Shown: positions 6,428 to 14,878, counted from the stretch's first letter. The stretch: 24,644 nucleotides of DNA from Verrucomicrobiaceae bacterium (GCA_003820635.1 RPOS01000292.1:1-24644); one strand, 5' to 3'. Made by a program: numbers and translations. Notes: generated by a model not told the origin, from the sequence alone.

Positions 6428-7339
6428 TCAGCTCGCGCCGGGCGAACCAAACACACCCAGAGGATCGCTGACCCCAAAGGAATAGCGTTCGCGGGCCTTG
6501 TAACGGGTGTTGCCCGTTTCGAAGTCTCCATCCATTCCGGTCTGCATCGGAGTACGGACGAAATGCTTCATGCCGTTAGGCACGTCGGTCAGCAGGAACC
6601 AGCCGTTGATGTCGGTCAAGAAGTGATTGACCGCGTAACCTTCGGGGATCGAGCCGTTGTTCTTCAGCGCGTTGATGTCGTTGTCAGTGGTGCCGACACG
6701 CAGCTCTGTTTCGAGCAGGCGAGTTGCAACGAACATCAGTGCGGGCGGAACAACCAACTTACGGGGCTTGGCAGCGATCAGCAGGCCACGCTCGTCTGTC
6801 CAAGCAGCGATCTGAATGACAGCGGCTTCAAGCGAAGTCTCATTCAAGTCAGCGCCAGTAGACGGGCGGTTGCTGTTTGTTGCGCCATTGACCAGCGGGT
6901 GGTCTGTAGCGAACAGAGTCTTGCCGTCGCCGTAGGTCGGGCCACCAGCAAAGCCGTTGTTCAGAATCGAAGCGGCTTTGACTTGCTTGGTGTAGGCCAT
7001 ACCACGGGCCAGCGCCTTGGTATAACGAGCAGACAGGCTGTCGTACAAGTTATCTTCAATCGCTTCTTCAGTGATCGAGAAACCAAGGGCGATGGTTTCG
7101 TGTGTGTAGCGCGCCGTCCAAGCTTCTTGGGCGTTGTCGTACACAATTGCGGAACCTTCGTTTTTGACCGGCGCTTGACCGAAACCAGACAGCTTGGTTT
7201 CTTCTTCAAACGAACGCTCGGAAGTCTCGATTTCGTAGATTTCCTTGTGCTCTTCGCCGTAGCGCTTGTACTCCAGACCGAACAACGCATTCAGGCCCGG
7301 GAGAAGTTCTTTGAGTAGCTGTGAACGTGAAATAGCCAT
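6428..7339 (-). CDS. Major capsid protein (Mu gpT-like, HK97-fold)
   Basis: The 303-aa protein starts MAISRSQLLKELLPGLNALF and contains ERSFEEETKLSGFGQAPVKN and EAWTARYTHETIALGFSITE followed by EAIEDNLYDSL. The latter is the hallmark segment of Mu gpT-like major head subunits. ATDHPLVNGATNSNRP and LETELRVGTTDNDINAL follow, as expected for the peripheral and axial domains of that family. Length is typical. A GGAG site precedes the ATG, and the gene sits after scaffold and other head genes and before a strong terminator, as expected for the most abundant virion protein. There is no cleavage or protease domain in this ORF. Confidence 0.9.
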   Translation of the reverse strand: MAISRSQLLKELLPGLNALFGLEYKRYGEEHKEIYEIETSERSFEEETKLSGFGQAPVKNEGSAIVYDNAQEAWTARYTHETIALGFSITEEAIEDNLYDSLSARYTKALARGMAYTKQVKAASILNNGFAGGPTYGDGKTLFATDHPLVNGATNSNRPSTGADLNETSLEAAVIQIAAWTDERGLLIAAKPRKLVVPPALMFVATRLLETELRVGTTDNDINALKNNGSIPEGYAVNHFLTDINGWFLLTDVPNGMKHFVRTPMQTGMDGDFETGNTRYKARERYSFGVSDPLGVFGSPGAS

Positions 7340-7351
7340 GCTTCAGTCTCC

Positions 7352-8014
7352 TTAGACGCCGAGCGAGTTGTAGTAAGAGTGCACGCCCTGATTGAACTTG
7401 ACCACAAACTCGGGGTACAAATCAGATTCAGTGCCGCGCACAACATCAACAACGCGCATTGCGGTAGCAGCAGTAGTCACCAGACCGGCACCGTTGGAGC
7501 CGACAATCAGGTTGACGCCGGAATTGCCTGTACGGGTGTTGCCCGCAGTGACAAAACCAAGGGCGGCATTCTTGCCGATAGCGCCAGACCAGCCGGAGCC
7601 GTTTGTGCCGCTGTTGAATGTGCCCAGAGCGGCTGTGCCTTGAATCTGGAACAGTGCATCAGGATCATCAACCACGCGAACAAAAATGTCAGTGTAGCCA
7701 GCAGTGACCGCGTTGGCGGGCAGGTACTGGGCAAACTGTTGCTGGTTCAGATTGGGGGTAACGTAGCGAACGCCAACGCACACACCAACGATACCGGCAG
7801 TTGCGTCAGCAGACGTAGCCGGAATCTTGATACCAACTGGAGTTGTAGTGATGGAAGCCGGTTCGCCAGTGCTAGCAAGAGCGATCACATCGCCAGCGAA
7901 GATCGCGGCGGCTGTGTTAACCGAGAATTTGTATTCGCGGAATTGACCCGCGAAGACCTGACCGCCGACCAACTGGATCGGACGCAGGCCATAAGGAGAA
8001 AGCGTAGACGCCAT
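7352..8014 (-). CDS. Head structural protein upstream of the capsid gene, 220 aa
   Basis: The 220-residue protein starts MASTLSPYGLRPIQLVGGQV and continues FREYKFSVNTAAAIFAGDVI, with Gly/Ala/Thr-rich beta patterning throughout (VGVCVGVRYVTPNLNQQQFA) and no charged helices. This is the recognisable N-terminus of a conserved phage virion protein that precedes the capsid gene in many environmental phages. It is probably a capsid decoration or minor head protein. It is separated from the capsid gene by 12 bp and has a GGAG site. The precise place in the head cannot be read from sequence. Confidence 0.7.
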   Translation of the reverse strand: MASTLSPYGLRPIQLVGGQVFAGQFREYKFSVNTAAAIFAGDVIALASTGEPASITTTPVGIKIPATSADATAGIVGVCVGVRYVTPNLNQQQFAQYLPANAVTAGYTDIFVRVVDDPDALFQIQGTAALGTFNSGTNGSGWSGAIGKNAALGFVTAGNTRTGNSGVNLIVGSNGAGLVTTAATAMRVVDVVRGTESDLYPEFVVKFNQGVHSYYNSLGV

Positions 8015-8026
8015 GTGTAGCTCCTA

Positions 8027-8461
8027 TTAGGTTCCGTTACCGAAAGTGACCTTGGATTTTTTCTCTGCGAACAGAGGCATCCGAGGATCATTCTCGCGCA
8101 TAAAAGTGTTATCAACTGCGTGCATCTGATTTTCCGCTTGCGTGCGATAGTACGCATCACGGTCTTCAGCCATCTCAGTGGGGATTTTGCAGAGCATCAA
8201 ACCACCAATCACGATATTGTCGCGGTGCTTATCATTTTCGATAGCAGCCAGCTGAATCTCGGGGTGAGCCGACGCCTTAACCGGTTCCCAACCTTCACGA
8301 AGTTTTGCGGAAACATTCATGGGATCAGCTTGGTTCATCGTGGACATACGTACCCAGCGAAATACATAGCCCTGTTCAGGGGTAGGATCAGGCAGCAAGG
8401 AAGCGGGTGCCCAGCGGCGCTTACGAATTGCCGCATCACGTGAAGTTCTGTTCTCAGCCAT
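8027..8461 (-). CDS. Conserved head-region protein, 144 aa
   Basis: The protein carries RKRRWAPASLLPDPTPEQGY followed by VFRWVRMSTMNQADPMNVSA, then REGWEPVKASAHPEIQ and DNIVIGGLMLCKIPTEMAED. The WAPASLLPxPxPExGYxFRW and EGWEPV segments recur in phage genes lying between scaffold and capsid. It overlaps the scaffold gene by eight bases, and a GAGG site sits before its ATG. It has no transmembrane or enzyme motif. A head-assembly or minor structural role is inferred from its fixed place in the operon. Confidence 0.7.
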   Translation of the reverse strand: MAENRTSRDAAIRKRRWAPASLLPDPTPEQGYVFRWVRMSTMNQADPMNVSAKLREGWEPVKASAHPEIQLAAIENDKHRDNIVIGGLMLCKIPTEMAEDRDAYYRTQAENQMHAVDNTFMRENDPRMPLFAEKKSKVTFGNGT

Positions 8462-9401
8462 TTTGTTTCCTCATGTCTTCAGCAACCTGTCGAGCGTACT
8501 GCTCCAAAGTTAGACCAAGCCGTTTGGCAATAGCCTGTTGCGATGTTGTCAGTACGATTTTTCGGGGTGCGGCAGTGCGGGTCGCAGGAGCCACTACCGG
8601 TTTACGGCGTGGTTTCTCGTCTGGTTCAGATTCCTCGAACTGATCGGGGAACACTTGGCGCATACGACGGTTGATAGCGTCGTAGTATTCGTCGGATTGA
8701 AGGTCGACACCTTGCTTGTACAGCTTGTTGTGCAGCCCCAACGCAAAACTCGTCATCTCATCGTCAGACCCGAACCACGGATTATCTTGTGCCCATGCAG
8801 CGACTCGGGAATCTAACGGAGCTTGCGGCTGTGCCGGAGCGTTATTTTTAATTTCTACAGGAGATTCTTCCTCTTGTAAAGTCGGCAGCCTAAAGTTAGC
8901 CACTCGATCCGCTTTCAGCTTGGCGGATGTCATGTTTTCTTGGGCTGTTGTTACCTTATCTGGGTCGCCTTCTTCGTAGGCCGCACGAAACTGAGCCTTG
9001 GCTTGGGCCAATTCAACATCAGCGGAGCGTTTAGCTTGTTCGAGGAGTGCTTCCTGATTCTGATTAACGGTACTTTTGAGCTTTTTATTCTCTTCAATGA
9101 TCGACTGCGCCAGCTTCAGTGCTTCCTCGCGCTCACGCAAGGCGGATTCTTTCGCCCGACGCTCGTCGTGATAGCCCCGCGTGAAGTGCTGAATACGCTT
9201 CTTGACCTTGTCCGAATAGCCTTCCAGCTCATCCTCAGTCACGTCTGTCGGCGGCTCAGCAGGCTTGCGCCCGCGATCTTTCGCCGGCGTATCGTCGACT
9301 ACCTCAACTTCGAACTCATTGTCGTCGGCTTCAGCGGCGGGGGCTTTAGCCTTGGCCTCTTCCTTGTCGGGATCGGGAAACTCAAATTCAAACTTTTCCA
9401 T
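8454..9401 (-). CDS. Capsid scaffolding protein (putative)
   Basis: The 315-aa protein has an acidic, Glu/Asp/Ala-rich N-terminus (about residues 1-60). A long coiled coil spans about residues 63-150 (KKRIQHFTRGYHDERRAKES, EEALKLAQSIIEENKKLKS). A Pro-rich linker follows, then a basic C-terminal segment (about 265-315) with a short helical domain (SQQAIAKRLGLTLEQYARQV). An acidic elongated coiled-coil protein with a basic C-terminal coat-binding end, two genes upstream of the capsid, fits a scaffolding protein that templates procapsid assembly. A strong GGAGG site precedes the ATG. No protease domain is visible. Confidence 0.75.
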   Translation of the reverse strand: MEKFEFEFPDPDKEEAKAKAPAAEADDNEFEVEVVDDTPAKDRGRKPAEPPTDVTEDELEGYSDKVKKRIQHFTRGYHDERRAKESALREREEALKLAQSIIEENKKLKSTVNQNQEALLEQAKRSADVELAQAKAQFRAAYEEGDPDKVTTAQENMTSAKLKADRVANFRLPTLQEEESPVEIKNNAPAQPQAPLDSRVAAWAQDNPWFGSDDEMTSFALGLHNKLYKQGVDLQSDEYYDAINRRMRQVFPDQFEESEPDEKPRRKPVVAPATRTAAPRKIVLTTSQQAIAKRLGLTLEQYARQVAEDMRKQNG

Positions 9402-9410
9402 ATACCCTCC

Positions 9411-9779
9411 TTAAGGGCGGCTAATGCCACGGGGATCAGCAACAACAGCCTCGATGCTGTCGTCAGACATGAGGCGATACTCCACCCCTCGGAAGGTAAA
9501 CCGCGTGCCGCTGTTGCTGCGGAACATCACGTACTCACCGGCGGAACACCACGGCCCATGCGGGAACCGCTCAGGGTCTTTGTATGCCTGCGAGCCCATG
9601 TCCAGCACCAGCCCGATGGTCGACAGCACCTTCTCGTAGTGCACAGTCTTGGCATCTTTAACAATGCCCGATTCATACGTCTCGTCGACCACAGGCAGGG
9701 CGATCAGCAGCATGTAACCGACGGGTTTCGGCAGTTGCTTCTCGATCTCTTCTTCAGTGAATACGGGCTCAGTCATCAT
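9411..9779 (-). CDS. GroES-like co-chaperonin
   Basis: The 122-aa product contains LPKPVGYMLLIALPVVDETY followed by ESGIVKDAKTVHYEK, matching the Cpn10 first strand and mobile loop (GIV for GroEL contact). AYKDPERFPHGPWCSAGEYV and RSNSGTRFTFRGVEYRLMSD, then DSIEAVVADPRGI, match the rest of the beta barrel. Phage Cpn10 homologues such as T4 gp31 work with host GroEL to fold capsid protein; a similar role here is inferred from the neighbouring head genes. The ATG at 9779 (or 9776) overlaps the upstream stop by about ten bases and has a GGA site. A TTG further upstream at 9803 is less likely. Confidence 0.8.
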   Translation of the reverse strand: MMTEPVFTEEEIEKQLPKPVGYMLLIALPVVDETYESGIVKDAKTVHYEKVLSTIGLVLDMGSQAYKDPERFPHGPWCSAGEYVMFRSNSGTRFTFRGVEYRLMSDDSIEAVVADPRGISRP

Positions 9780-9966
9780 CTCGTTCCAAGTAGTTCTGCT
9801 CAAGGTCTGTAATCGCTGCTACTGCGTGGGTCAGCCCTCGGACGACCCCACACAGCTCTTTATACGTTGCGTAATCCCCCGCCTTGCCTTCAGCGAGGTG
9901 ATTACTTATCCGCACACTCTCCCCCTCCAGATTGCTCCGGAGGGCTTCAAACACTGTCTTCGCCAA
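9769..9966 (-). CDS. Small conserved phage protein downstream of portal, TTG start, 65 aa
   Basis: Translation must begin at the TTG at 9966, immediately after the portal TAA (TAATTG). No ATG or GTG start is available in the N-terminal part, and a strong AGGAG site lies seven bases before this TTG, inside the end of the portal gene. The protein (MAKTVFEALRSNLEGESVRI, then GDYATYKELCGVVRGLTHAV) is a short helical protein with an acidic tail ending DLEQNYLERDDD. It resembles the small proteins that follow portal genes in many podovirus-like genomes. Its function is unknown; a head-assembly accessory role is plausible. Confidence 0.7.
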   Translation of the reverse strand: MAKTVFEALRSNLEGESVRISNHLAEGKAGDYATYKELCGVVRGLTHAVAAITDLEQNYLERDDD

Positions 9967-12453
9967 TTATTTCTCCTTGGGTTTTCGTTGCTGCTGCACT
10001 ACGGTCTTCATCAGGTCCATCTTCAAACGATCTGCATTCTGCTTGTCTTGTGCTTGGAGCTGCGCGCCACTCTTCTGCGCGTCGAGCAACAGGCGCTGTT
10101 CCTCAAGAGACAGGCGACGGTCAGCCTGCTTGGCATCGAGCGCATCCTTCTGGGCCTTACGCTGGATGTCTTGCTGCTTGACCTGCAACTCCTGCTGCTG
10201 AATCTGCAACAGCGGGTCCTGAGCTTGCTGCTGAGCCTGCTGCTGGGCGGCCTGACTCTGGTGCATCTGCACCAGCTGCTTGGACGCATCGGCCACGAGG
10301 CGCGACAACTGCACCTCAAACTCCTCCGGCAGGGGCTTGTCCGGGGGCGGCAGAGGCACGCCAAGCTGTTCCTCGATCTGCTTGCGATAGCTGTACCCCA
10401 AGTGCTCGGCAACGTGCGCCATTAGAGCGGCCTGCATCTGCTGAGCCATCGGATTCTGGCCGAGTGTTGCGGCAATCATCGGGTCTTGCAGAAACGTCAT
10501 GTGCGCGGAGATATGCGCATCGTGATCTTGGTAGATAAACGCTTTGACCGGCTTGCCGATCATCACTGCCATGTTCTCGGAAATCGGATCGCGTGGCGTC
10601 TGGTCCTCGGGCATCGGCAGAATCTTGTCGGCGTTCTTTACGCCCAACACCTCGATCATCTGTCTGTGCAGGTACGGCAGGTCATAAATCTGAGGCGCAG
10701 CCTGCGCCATCTGCATAATCGCTTGATACTGCACAACCCGCTGGGCCATTGTCGAGCTGTTCGGGTCGCTGACCGGGATCACCTCAGTCGTCGCGTAGTC
10801 CTCGCGCCGTGCCTTACGGTTAGCGTGGCTGGGCTTGTAGTCATACTGGCTGGGCGCATACTCAGCGATGAGTGCCTTCAGCAGCTTGAACTCCTGCTTC
10901 ATGGCGTAGTGCACACGCGCCTGCACCGCAGCCATCGGCTTGAGAGTGCGCTCCAGAATAGCCAGCGTGGTGCCCACGGGCGCGTTCGCGCTCATATCGC
11001 TAACATTAAGATCGCTGATAGCCCCTAAACGTCGGCCTTCTTCTGTGATCTGGTTCAGCAGGGCGAGCAGAACTTGAGACGGCTCCTTGTACGGCAGCGG
11101 CATGATGTTGTCGCGGATGGCCCCCGAGGGGATGTCCACGTCCCGGAATTCTCCGGGTGCGATGGGCGTGTCGTCGCCCTTGATACGCATGCCACGGGCC
11201 TTGAGGCCACCCGGCAAGTTATTCAGCGTGCCCGCGTCCACCAGCTGACGGATGAGTGAGGTGCCTGCGCGTGCGTAGCCGCCGATGATGTGGATCAGCC
11301 CAAGGCCATAAAACCCAAACCCAATAATGTACGGGTAGTGTACGAAGTGCTGGCGCTTGAGCGGTGTCGGTGTGGGCCGTTGTGTCGCAGTCCCCGTGGG
11401 GTGTGCTGGCGACGGCAGGTGCGGCTCCCAGTTACGACGGATAGAGAGAATAGTCTGTGACCCACGGTCGAGCGTTACAACGTACGGGGACGGCAAGGGT
11501 GAGAGATTGTCTTCGTCTTCTGCTGCGTCGAACCCGGGAATGACGAGGTCTGCGTGGCACTCAAACAGCGAATACCGATTGTCATCAGTGATCGTAAAGC
11601 CCGAGTCCTCAGCCTTCTTCTTCTCGAGGTCGGTGTGATACGACCGCGCTTCGCCCAAGTCCACGTCCCGATAAAACTCGGATGCCTGCAACTTCTGCAT
11701 CTCCAGCTTGGTTTTGCGCAGGATGTGCGTCACACGCTCAGCGGTGTTTAGATCGGTGGCACCCCACGGCACAATAATGTCTTCAGCCGGCACGGTGATG
11801 CTAACTTGCCGGTCAAGGTTAGGGTCAAAGTAGACCTTCTTGAACACGCTACCCGCCAGCGCCAGATTAAACAGAGCCCGCTCGTGCTCCGTCCGATACT
11901 CGCTCATCACTTCCGTGATCTGGTAGTTCATGTCGTCCCGCACACGCTCCGCCGCTTTCTCTTTCTCCGGCGTGGATTCTCCGAGGATCAGCGTCTTCAC
12001 GGGGCCAGCGGCAGGGAATGTCTCCTGCATAGTCTCAGCTTGGAACCGAATGGCAGCTTCCGACAAGACGGCACTGTACACACCACAGGCGTCTTCCCAA
12101 GGCTCCATCCGCTCTTCATACTTCAAGCCCAGCACTTCCATACCTTTGACATACGTCTCAACCCAGTCTTTTCTGGATTGAATGTCGGTCTCGACTTCGT
12201 CGATCAGGTCTGAGGCCAGTGTGGCAAGGACGGACTCATCGAGGTAGTCAGCCAAGTTGGCATCAAATGAAATGTCTTCGTCGGTGTCGGTAGGAGAAGT
12301 GGATTCGCCAAGCGTAATCTCAATCGACCCATCGTCGAGCTGGGTCTGTGTCGAGGGAGAGTCGTCGAGGTCGAGGTCGAGCTCAAGCTGGAACGGCTCG
12401 TTGTCGAGCAGCGGGTTGGCGGAGGTCAGCGCCTTATCAACGTTTGTTGCCAT
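9967..12453 (-). CDS. Portal protein
   Basis: At 828 aa this is the longest gene of the window. It has an acidic N-terminus, a core with EPWEDACGVYSAVLSEAAIR, FQAETMQETFPAAGPVKTLI and VTIPAED-like turns, and a domain with HYPYIIGFGFYGLGLIHIIG. A Gln/Ala-rich helix runs from about residue 726 to the end (QQQAQQQAQDPLLQIQQQEL). The order terL-portal-head genes, the length and the long C-terminal helix match P22/SU10-type portals, which form the dodecameric DNA channel with a C-terminal barrel. AAGGA precedes the ATG at 12453. The protein is longer than the P22 portal (725 aa), mainly through the acidic N-terminus and the Gln-rich tail. Confidence 0.85.
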   Translation of the reverse strand: MATNVDKALTSANPLLDNEPFQLELDLDLDDSPSTQTQLDDGSIEITLGESTSPTDTDEDISFDANLADYLDESVLATLASDLIDEVETDIQSRKDWVETYVKGMEVLGLKYEERMEPWEDACGVYSAVLSEAAIRFQAETMQETFPAAGPVKTLILGESTPEKEKAAERVRDDMNYQITEVMSEYRTEHERALFNLALAGSVFKKVYFDPNLDRQVSITVPAEDIIVPWGATDLNTAERVTHILRKTKLEMQKLQASEFYRDVDLGEARSYHTDLEKKKAEDSGFTITDDNRYSLFECHADLVIPGFDAAEDEDNLSPLPSPYVVTLDRGSQTILSIRRNWEPHLPSPAHPTGTATQRPTPTPLKRQHFVHYPYIIGFGFYGLGLIHIIGGYARAGTSLIRQLVDAGTLNNLPGGLKARGMRIKGDDTPIAPGEFRDVDIPSGAIRDNIMPLPYKEPSQVLLALLNQITEEGRRLGAISDLNVSDMSANAPVGTTLAILERTLKPMAAVQARVHYAMKQEFKLLKALIAEYAPSQYDYKPSHANRKARREDYATTEVIPVSDPNSSTMAQRVVQYQAIMQMAQAAPQIYDLPYLHRQMIEVLGVKNADKILPMPEDQTPRDPISENMAVMIGKPVKAFIYQDHDAHISAHMTFLQDPMIAATLGQNPMAQQMQAALMAHVAEHLGYSYRKQIEEQLGVPLPPPDKPLPEEFEVQLSRLVADASKQLVQMHQSQAAQQQAQQQAQDPLLQIQQQELQVKQQDIQRKAQKDALDAKQADRRLSLEEQRLLLDAQKSGAQLQAQDKQNADRLKMDLMKTVVQQQRKPKEK

Positions 12454-12473
12454 TGGGTCGGTCCTTAATTGGG

Positions 12474-13976
12474 TCAGTAGTAGCCGCCTTTGCGGCGGAA
12501 AAAGACTGGTTCATTGTCCTCGTTATCAGTCCGCAAGGACAGCAACCCGCCCTTACGCACACGTGCTAAGGCCAAGGTACAGGCGTCGACCGCGTCGTCA
12601 TGCTCGGCGGCGGGGAACGATACAATCTCTTCTACGGTGGCTTGCGCCCAGTGAGTCTCCGGGAACCATACATGGCCGCTGGCAAACATGTCTGCCACGG
12701 CGTTGAGCCGTGCGATCTTGTCTTGGCCCTTGCCCGGGCTGTAGTCCTGCACAAAGATACCGCTGCGACGCATCTCGTCGATCAGCGGCTGGCCGCTGGC
12801 CTTGGCTTCGACAATCACGGAGTCTGGCTCCCACTCTTGGTACTGGTCGAGGGCCATTTGCTTGAGCTCAGGGAACTCCCACTTGCCTTTCACTTGGTTC
12901 AGCAAGATGACATTAGTGGAATTGTCTTCCTCATGGAAGAAAACGCCCCAAGTCTGGCACACGCTATAGTCCGACCGGGTCTTGGTAGTGAGCGCCGTGT
13001 CGTATGCCTGCACAATAAAGTCGACTTTAGGCGGGTCTTCGTGCGGCCACCACTTGATCCACTCCCGCTTGATGATGGCAGACTCCGAAGCCGTCGGATT
13101 CTGCATGTACTGCGCATTCCACTGCCACAGAATGTGCGACATCGACGCTTTTGTGCGCAGCAACGACTCAAGCGACCACTGTTCCGGCCAAAGTGACTTC
13201 GGCGGGTTGTCCGGGTCGGTCGATTCCTCATTGAGAATGGCAGGAAACTCAAAAATCTCGTACTGGTCGCCGTCCGGGTTAGTCGCGGAATCCTTAATCA
13301 AGCGTCCAATGAGGTCTCGCTGGTGCCAGCGGGTATGTAATATACATATCTTGCCGCCCGGCATGAGTCGCGTGCGTAAACCGGCAGAAAACCACTCGTA
13401 TAGCGCGTCTAAAGAGTCGAAATTACCCGCTTTAATGTCCTGTTCCGACAGCGGATCGTCGGCAACGATCAGATCGGCACCTCGCCCTGCCAGCGCACCC
13501 CCCGTACCAATGGCAAAATACTCACCGCCTTGGCTGGTATTCCACTTACCGGCAGCTTTCGCGTCGGATGCAATAGTCGTATCGGGGAAAATCCTCCGAT
13601 ACTCGGCAGTCTGCATCAAATTCCGCACTTTACGGGCCATATCCACCGCCAATTCGGCAGTGTGTGAGGCAACAATGACCTTGTGCGTGGGGTTCTTACC
13701 CAAATACCATGCCGGGTAATAGATGGAGATCATCTGGCTCTTGCCCATACGCGGGGCCATGCTGACAGCAATCCGATCCTTATACCCCTGCTCGACTTCT
13801 GTCAGCAACGCACCGAGCCGCTTGAGGTGCGTGCCAAACTTATAGGTGGCATCGAGGGCTGCAATAAACGCAAGGAAGTCGTTCTGGCAGATGGATACGC
13901 GCTTGCGCGACTCCAGCTCGTCCAGCAACGCCAGCAGGTCAGCTTTCTCCGCGTCCGGCATGTGCTGGAGGTTCAT
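12474..13976 (-). CDS. terL: Terminase large subunit (packaging ATPase-nuclease)
   Basis: The 500-aa protein has a Walker A variant APRMGKSQ (residues 74-81), Walker B LIVADDP (169-175) and a coupling motif ILHTRWH (212-218). The RNase H-like nuclease domain shows D326 (AYDTALT), E390 (VIVEAKASGQ) and the D460/D461/D464 cluster (EHDDAVDA), so both catalytic halves look intact. It drives ATP-dependent genome translocation through the portal and cuts the concatemer. The start overlaps the small-subunit stop by four bases (ATGA) and lacks a strong ribosome site, so it is probably translated by coupling. The length is normal for the family. Confidence 0.93.
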   Translation of the reverse strand: MNLQHMPDAEKADLLALLDELESRKRVSICQNDFLAFIAALDATYKFGTHLKRLGALLTEVEQGYKDRIAVSMAPRMGKSQMISIYYPAWYLGKNPTHKVIVASHTAELAVDMARKVRNLMQTAEYRRIFPDTTIASDAKAAGKWNTSQGGEYFAIGTGGALAGRGADLIVADDPLSEQDIKAGNFDSLDALYEWFSAGLRTRLMPGGKICILHTRWHQRDLIGRLIKDSATNPDGDQYEIFEFPAILNEESTDPDNPPKSLWPEQWSLESLLRTKASMSHILWQWNAQYMQNPTASESAIIKREWIKWWPHEDPPKVDFIVQAYDTALTTKTRSDYSVCQTWGVFFHEEDNSTNVILLNQVKGKWEFPELKQMALDQYQEWEPDSVIVEAKASGQPLIDEMRRSGIFVQDYSPGKGQDKIARLNAVADMFASGHVWFPETHWAQATVEEIVSFPAAEHDDAVDACTLALARVRKGGLLSLRTDNEDNEPVFFRRKGGYY

Positions 13977-14524
13977 TGTGCGGGGGTGGCAAACACGTCG
14001 TCAATAGTCTCATTGCGATGAGTCGGAGACGATGGCATCGTCATGTGCTCGCCTTCAATTACCTTGGACAGGCGCTCGCGCAACATCTGCTCCAGCTCTT
14101 CGGTTGGGCGATGGCGTAGCGTGATCTCGGCTTTTTCCGTGAACAACCCAACGTCGCTGATCTTGCCCAGCAACTCAAGGGCCTTAATCCGAATGCGTGG
14201 GTCGGAGTGGGCACTCTCCAGCAACAACTTGTTTGTGATGTACGTACGTAGCTGGACGGCAGACTCTACGACTTTGGTATCGTATTCTGAAAGGATTGCC
14301 TTCAGGTGCACCACCGTCCCCGGGCTTGAGAGGTCAAGGTCTGTGGCGTTCTGCGTACCCATAAACACAGACCGCGCTGTGGTCATGTCTTCGTCCGACA
14401 CCAGCACATTAGTCTCTAGTTCTGCCAGTGCTGCAAAGGCAGTATCGACGCGAGCTTGCAAGGTCTCAAACGTCGGCTGGTAATCGGAAAATTCAATGTC
14501 AGTATCTACGACTGGCGTATACAT
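13973..14524 (-). CDS. terS: Terminase small subunit (putative)
   Basis: The 183-aa protein precedes terL with an ATGA overlap and is the first gene of the minus-strand arm. Its middle is helical (VESAVQLRTYITNKLLLESA, then SDPRIRIKALELLGKISDVG), followed by LFTEKAEITLRHRPTEELEQ and a charged tail. This matches the oligomerisation and large-subunit-contact region of small terminases, although no clear DNA-binding HTH is seen at the N-terminus. The ATG at 14524 is preferred over a TTG six bases upstream; the ribosome site is weak. Assignment rests mainly on position next to terL and on the helical profile. Confidence 0.7.
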   Translation of the reverse strand: MYTPVVDTDIEFSDYQPTFETLQARVDTAFAALAELETNVLVSDEDMTTARSVFMGTQNATDLDLSSPGTVVHLKAILSEYDTKVVESAVQLRTYITNKLLLESAHSDPRIRIKALELLGKISDVGLFTEKAEITLRHRPTEELEQMLRERLSKVIEGEHMTMPSSPTHRNETIDDVFATPAQ

Positions 14525-14551
14525 AGGCAACCCGCACTAGGGTGAGGCTCG

Positions 14552-14579
14552 AATATAGCACGGTTCTACGTAAGCGCAA
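14552..14579 (-). promoter_or_regulatory. Candidate sigma-70 promoter for the late (terS) operon
   Basis: On the minus strand TTGCGC (14579-14574) and TATATT (14557-14552) are separated by 16 bp, which would start transcription about 20 bases before the terS ATG. The -10 box matches five of six consensus bases, the -35 only three of six. A late activator or phage factor may be needed; the nearby palindromes at 14595-14787 could serve that role. Confidence 0.4.
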
Positions 14580-14670
14580 GCCCGTATGGGTTAACTGAGT
14601 TAAGTTAGGCTTAGTCGTGGGCGAAATATATTTTTATGAAGGAGCTTAAGTTTACTTAAGGGGGCGTTAT

Positions 14671-14684
14671 CTGAGTTAACTTAG
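14671..14684. repeat. CTGAGTTAACTTAG palindrome, copy 1
   Basis: This 14-bp element is a palindrome with one mismatched pair around an AGTTAACT core. Identical copies lie 40 bp and 103 bp to the right. Confidence 0.8.
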
Positions 14685-14710
14685 CTTTTTCGGACACGCC
14701 CTATATTTTT

Positions 14711-14724
14711 CTGAGTTAACTTAG
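14711..14724. repeat. CTGAGTTAACTTAG palindrome, copy 2
   Basis: An exact repeat of the 14-bp element, preceded on the plus strand by CCTATATTTTT and followed by G, the same flanks as in copy 3. Confidence 0.8.
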
Positions 14725-14773
14725 GCTCGTTACTAAGTAAACTTAAGCGGCGTAGTGGGCGCGATATATTTTT

Positions 14774-14787
14774 CTGAGTTAACTTAG
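14774..14787. repeat. CTGAGTTAACTTAG palindrome, copy 3
   Basis: An exact repeat of the 14-bp element, preceded by GATATATTTTT. With its flank the conserved unit is about 25 bp when compared with copy 2. Confidence 0.8.
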
Positions 14788-14856
14788 GTAGGGTCGTGGG
14801 CTTTGAGTTTGCGAAACTCAGCACAAGCACAAGGGAGGAGTCACATCAGCCGGCGC

Positions 14857-14878
14857 GGGGGGTAGGGGTCGGGTGGGG
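14857..14878 (+). other. G-quadruplex-forming motif
   Basis: Four G-runs (G6, G4, G3, G4) separated by loops of only TA, TC and T meet the G3+N1-7 pattern on the plus strand. The motif lies about 47 bp upstream of the -35 box of the right-arm promoter. Formation in vivo is not shown by sequence. Confidence 0.6.

Noticed and set aside
6407..7318. 303-aa plus-strand ORF opposite the capsid gene
   Set aside because: It mirrors the capsid frame almost exactly, has biased composition and no ribosome site; it is a shadow of the real minus-strand gene.
8940..10425. Long plus-strand ORFs over the scaffold, GroES-like and portal genes
   Set aside because: They oppose well-supported minus-strand genes, and their Leu/Arg/His-rich sequence is typical of antisense shadows.
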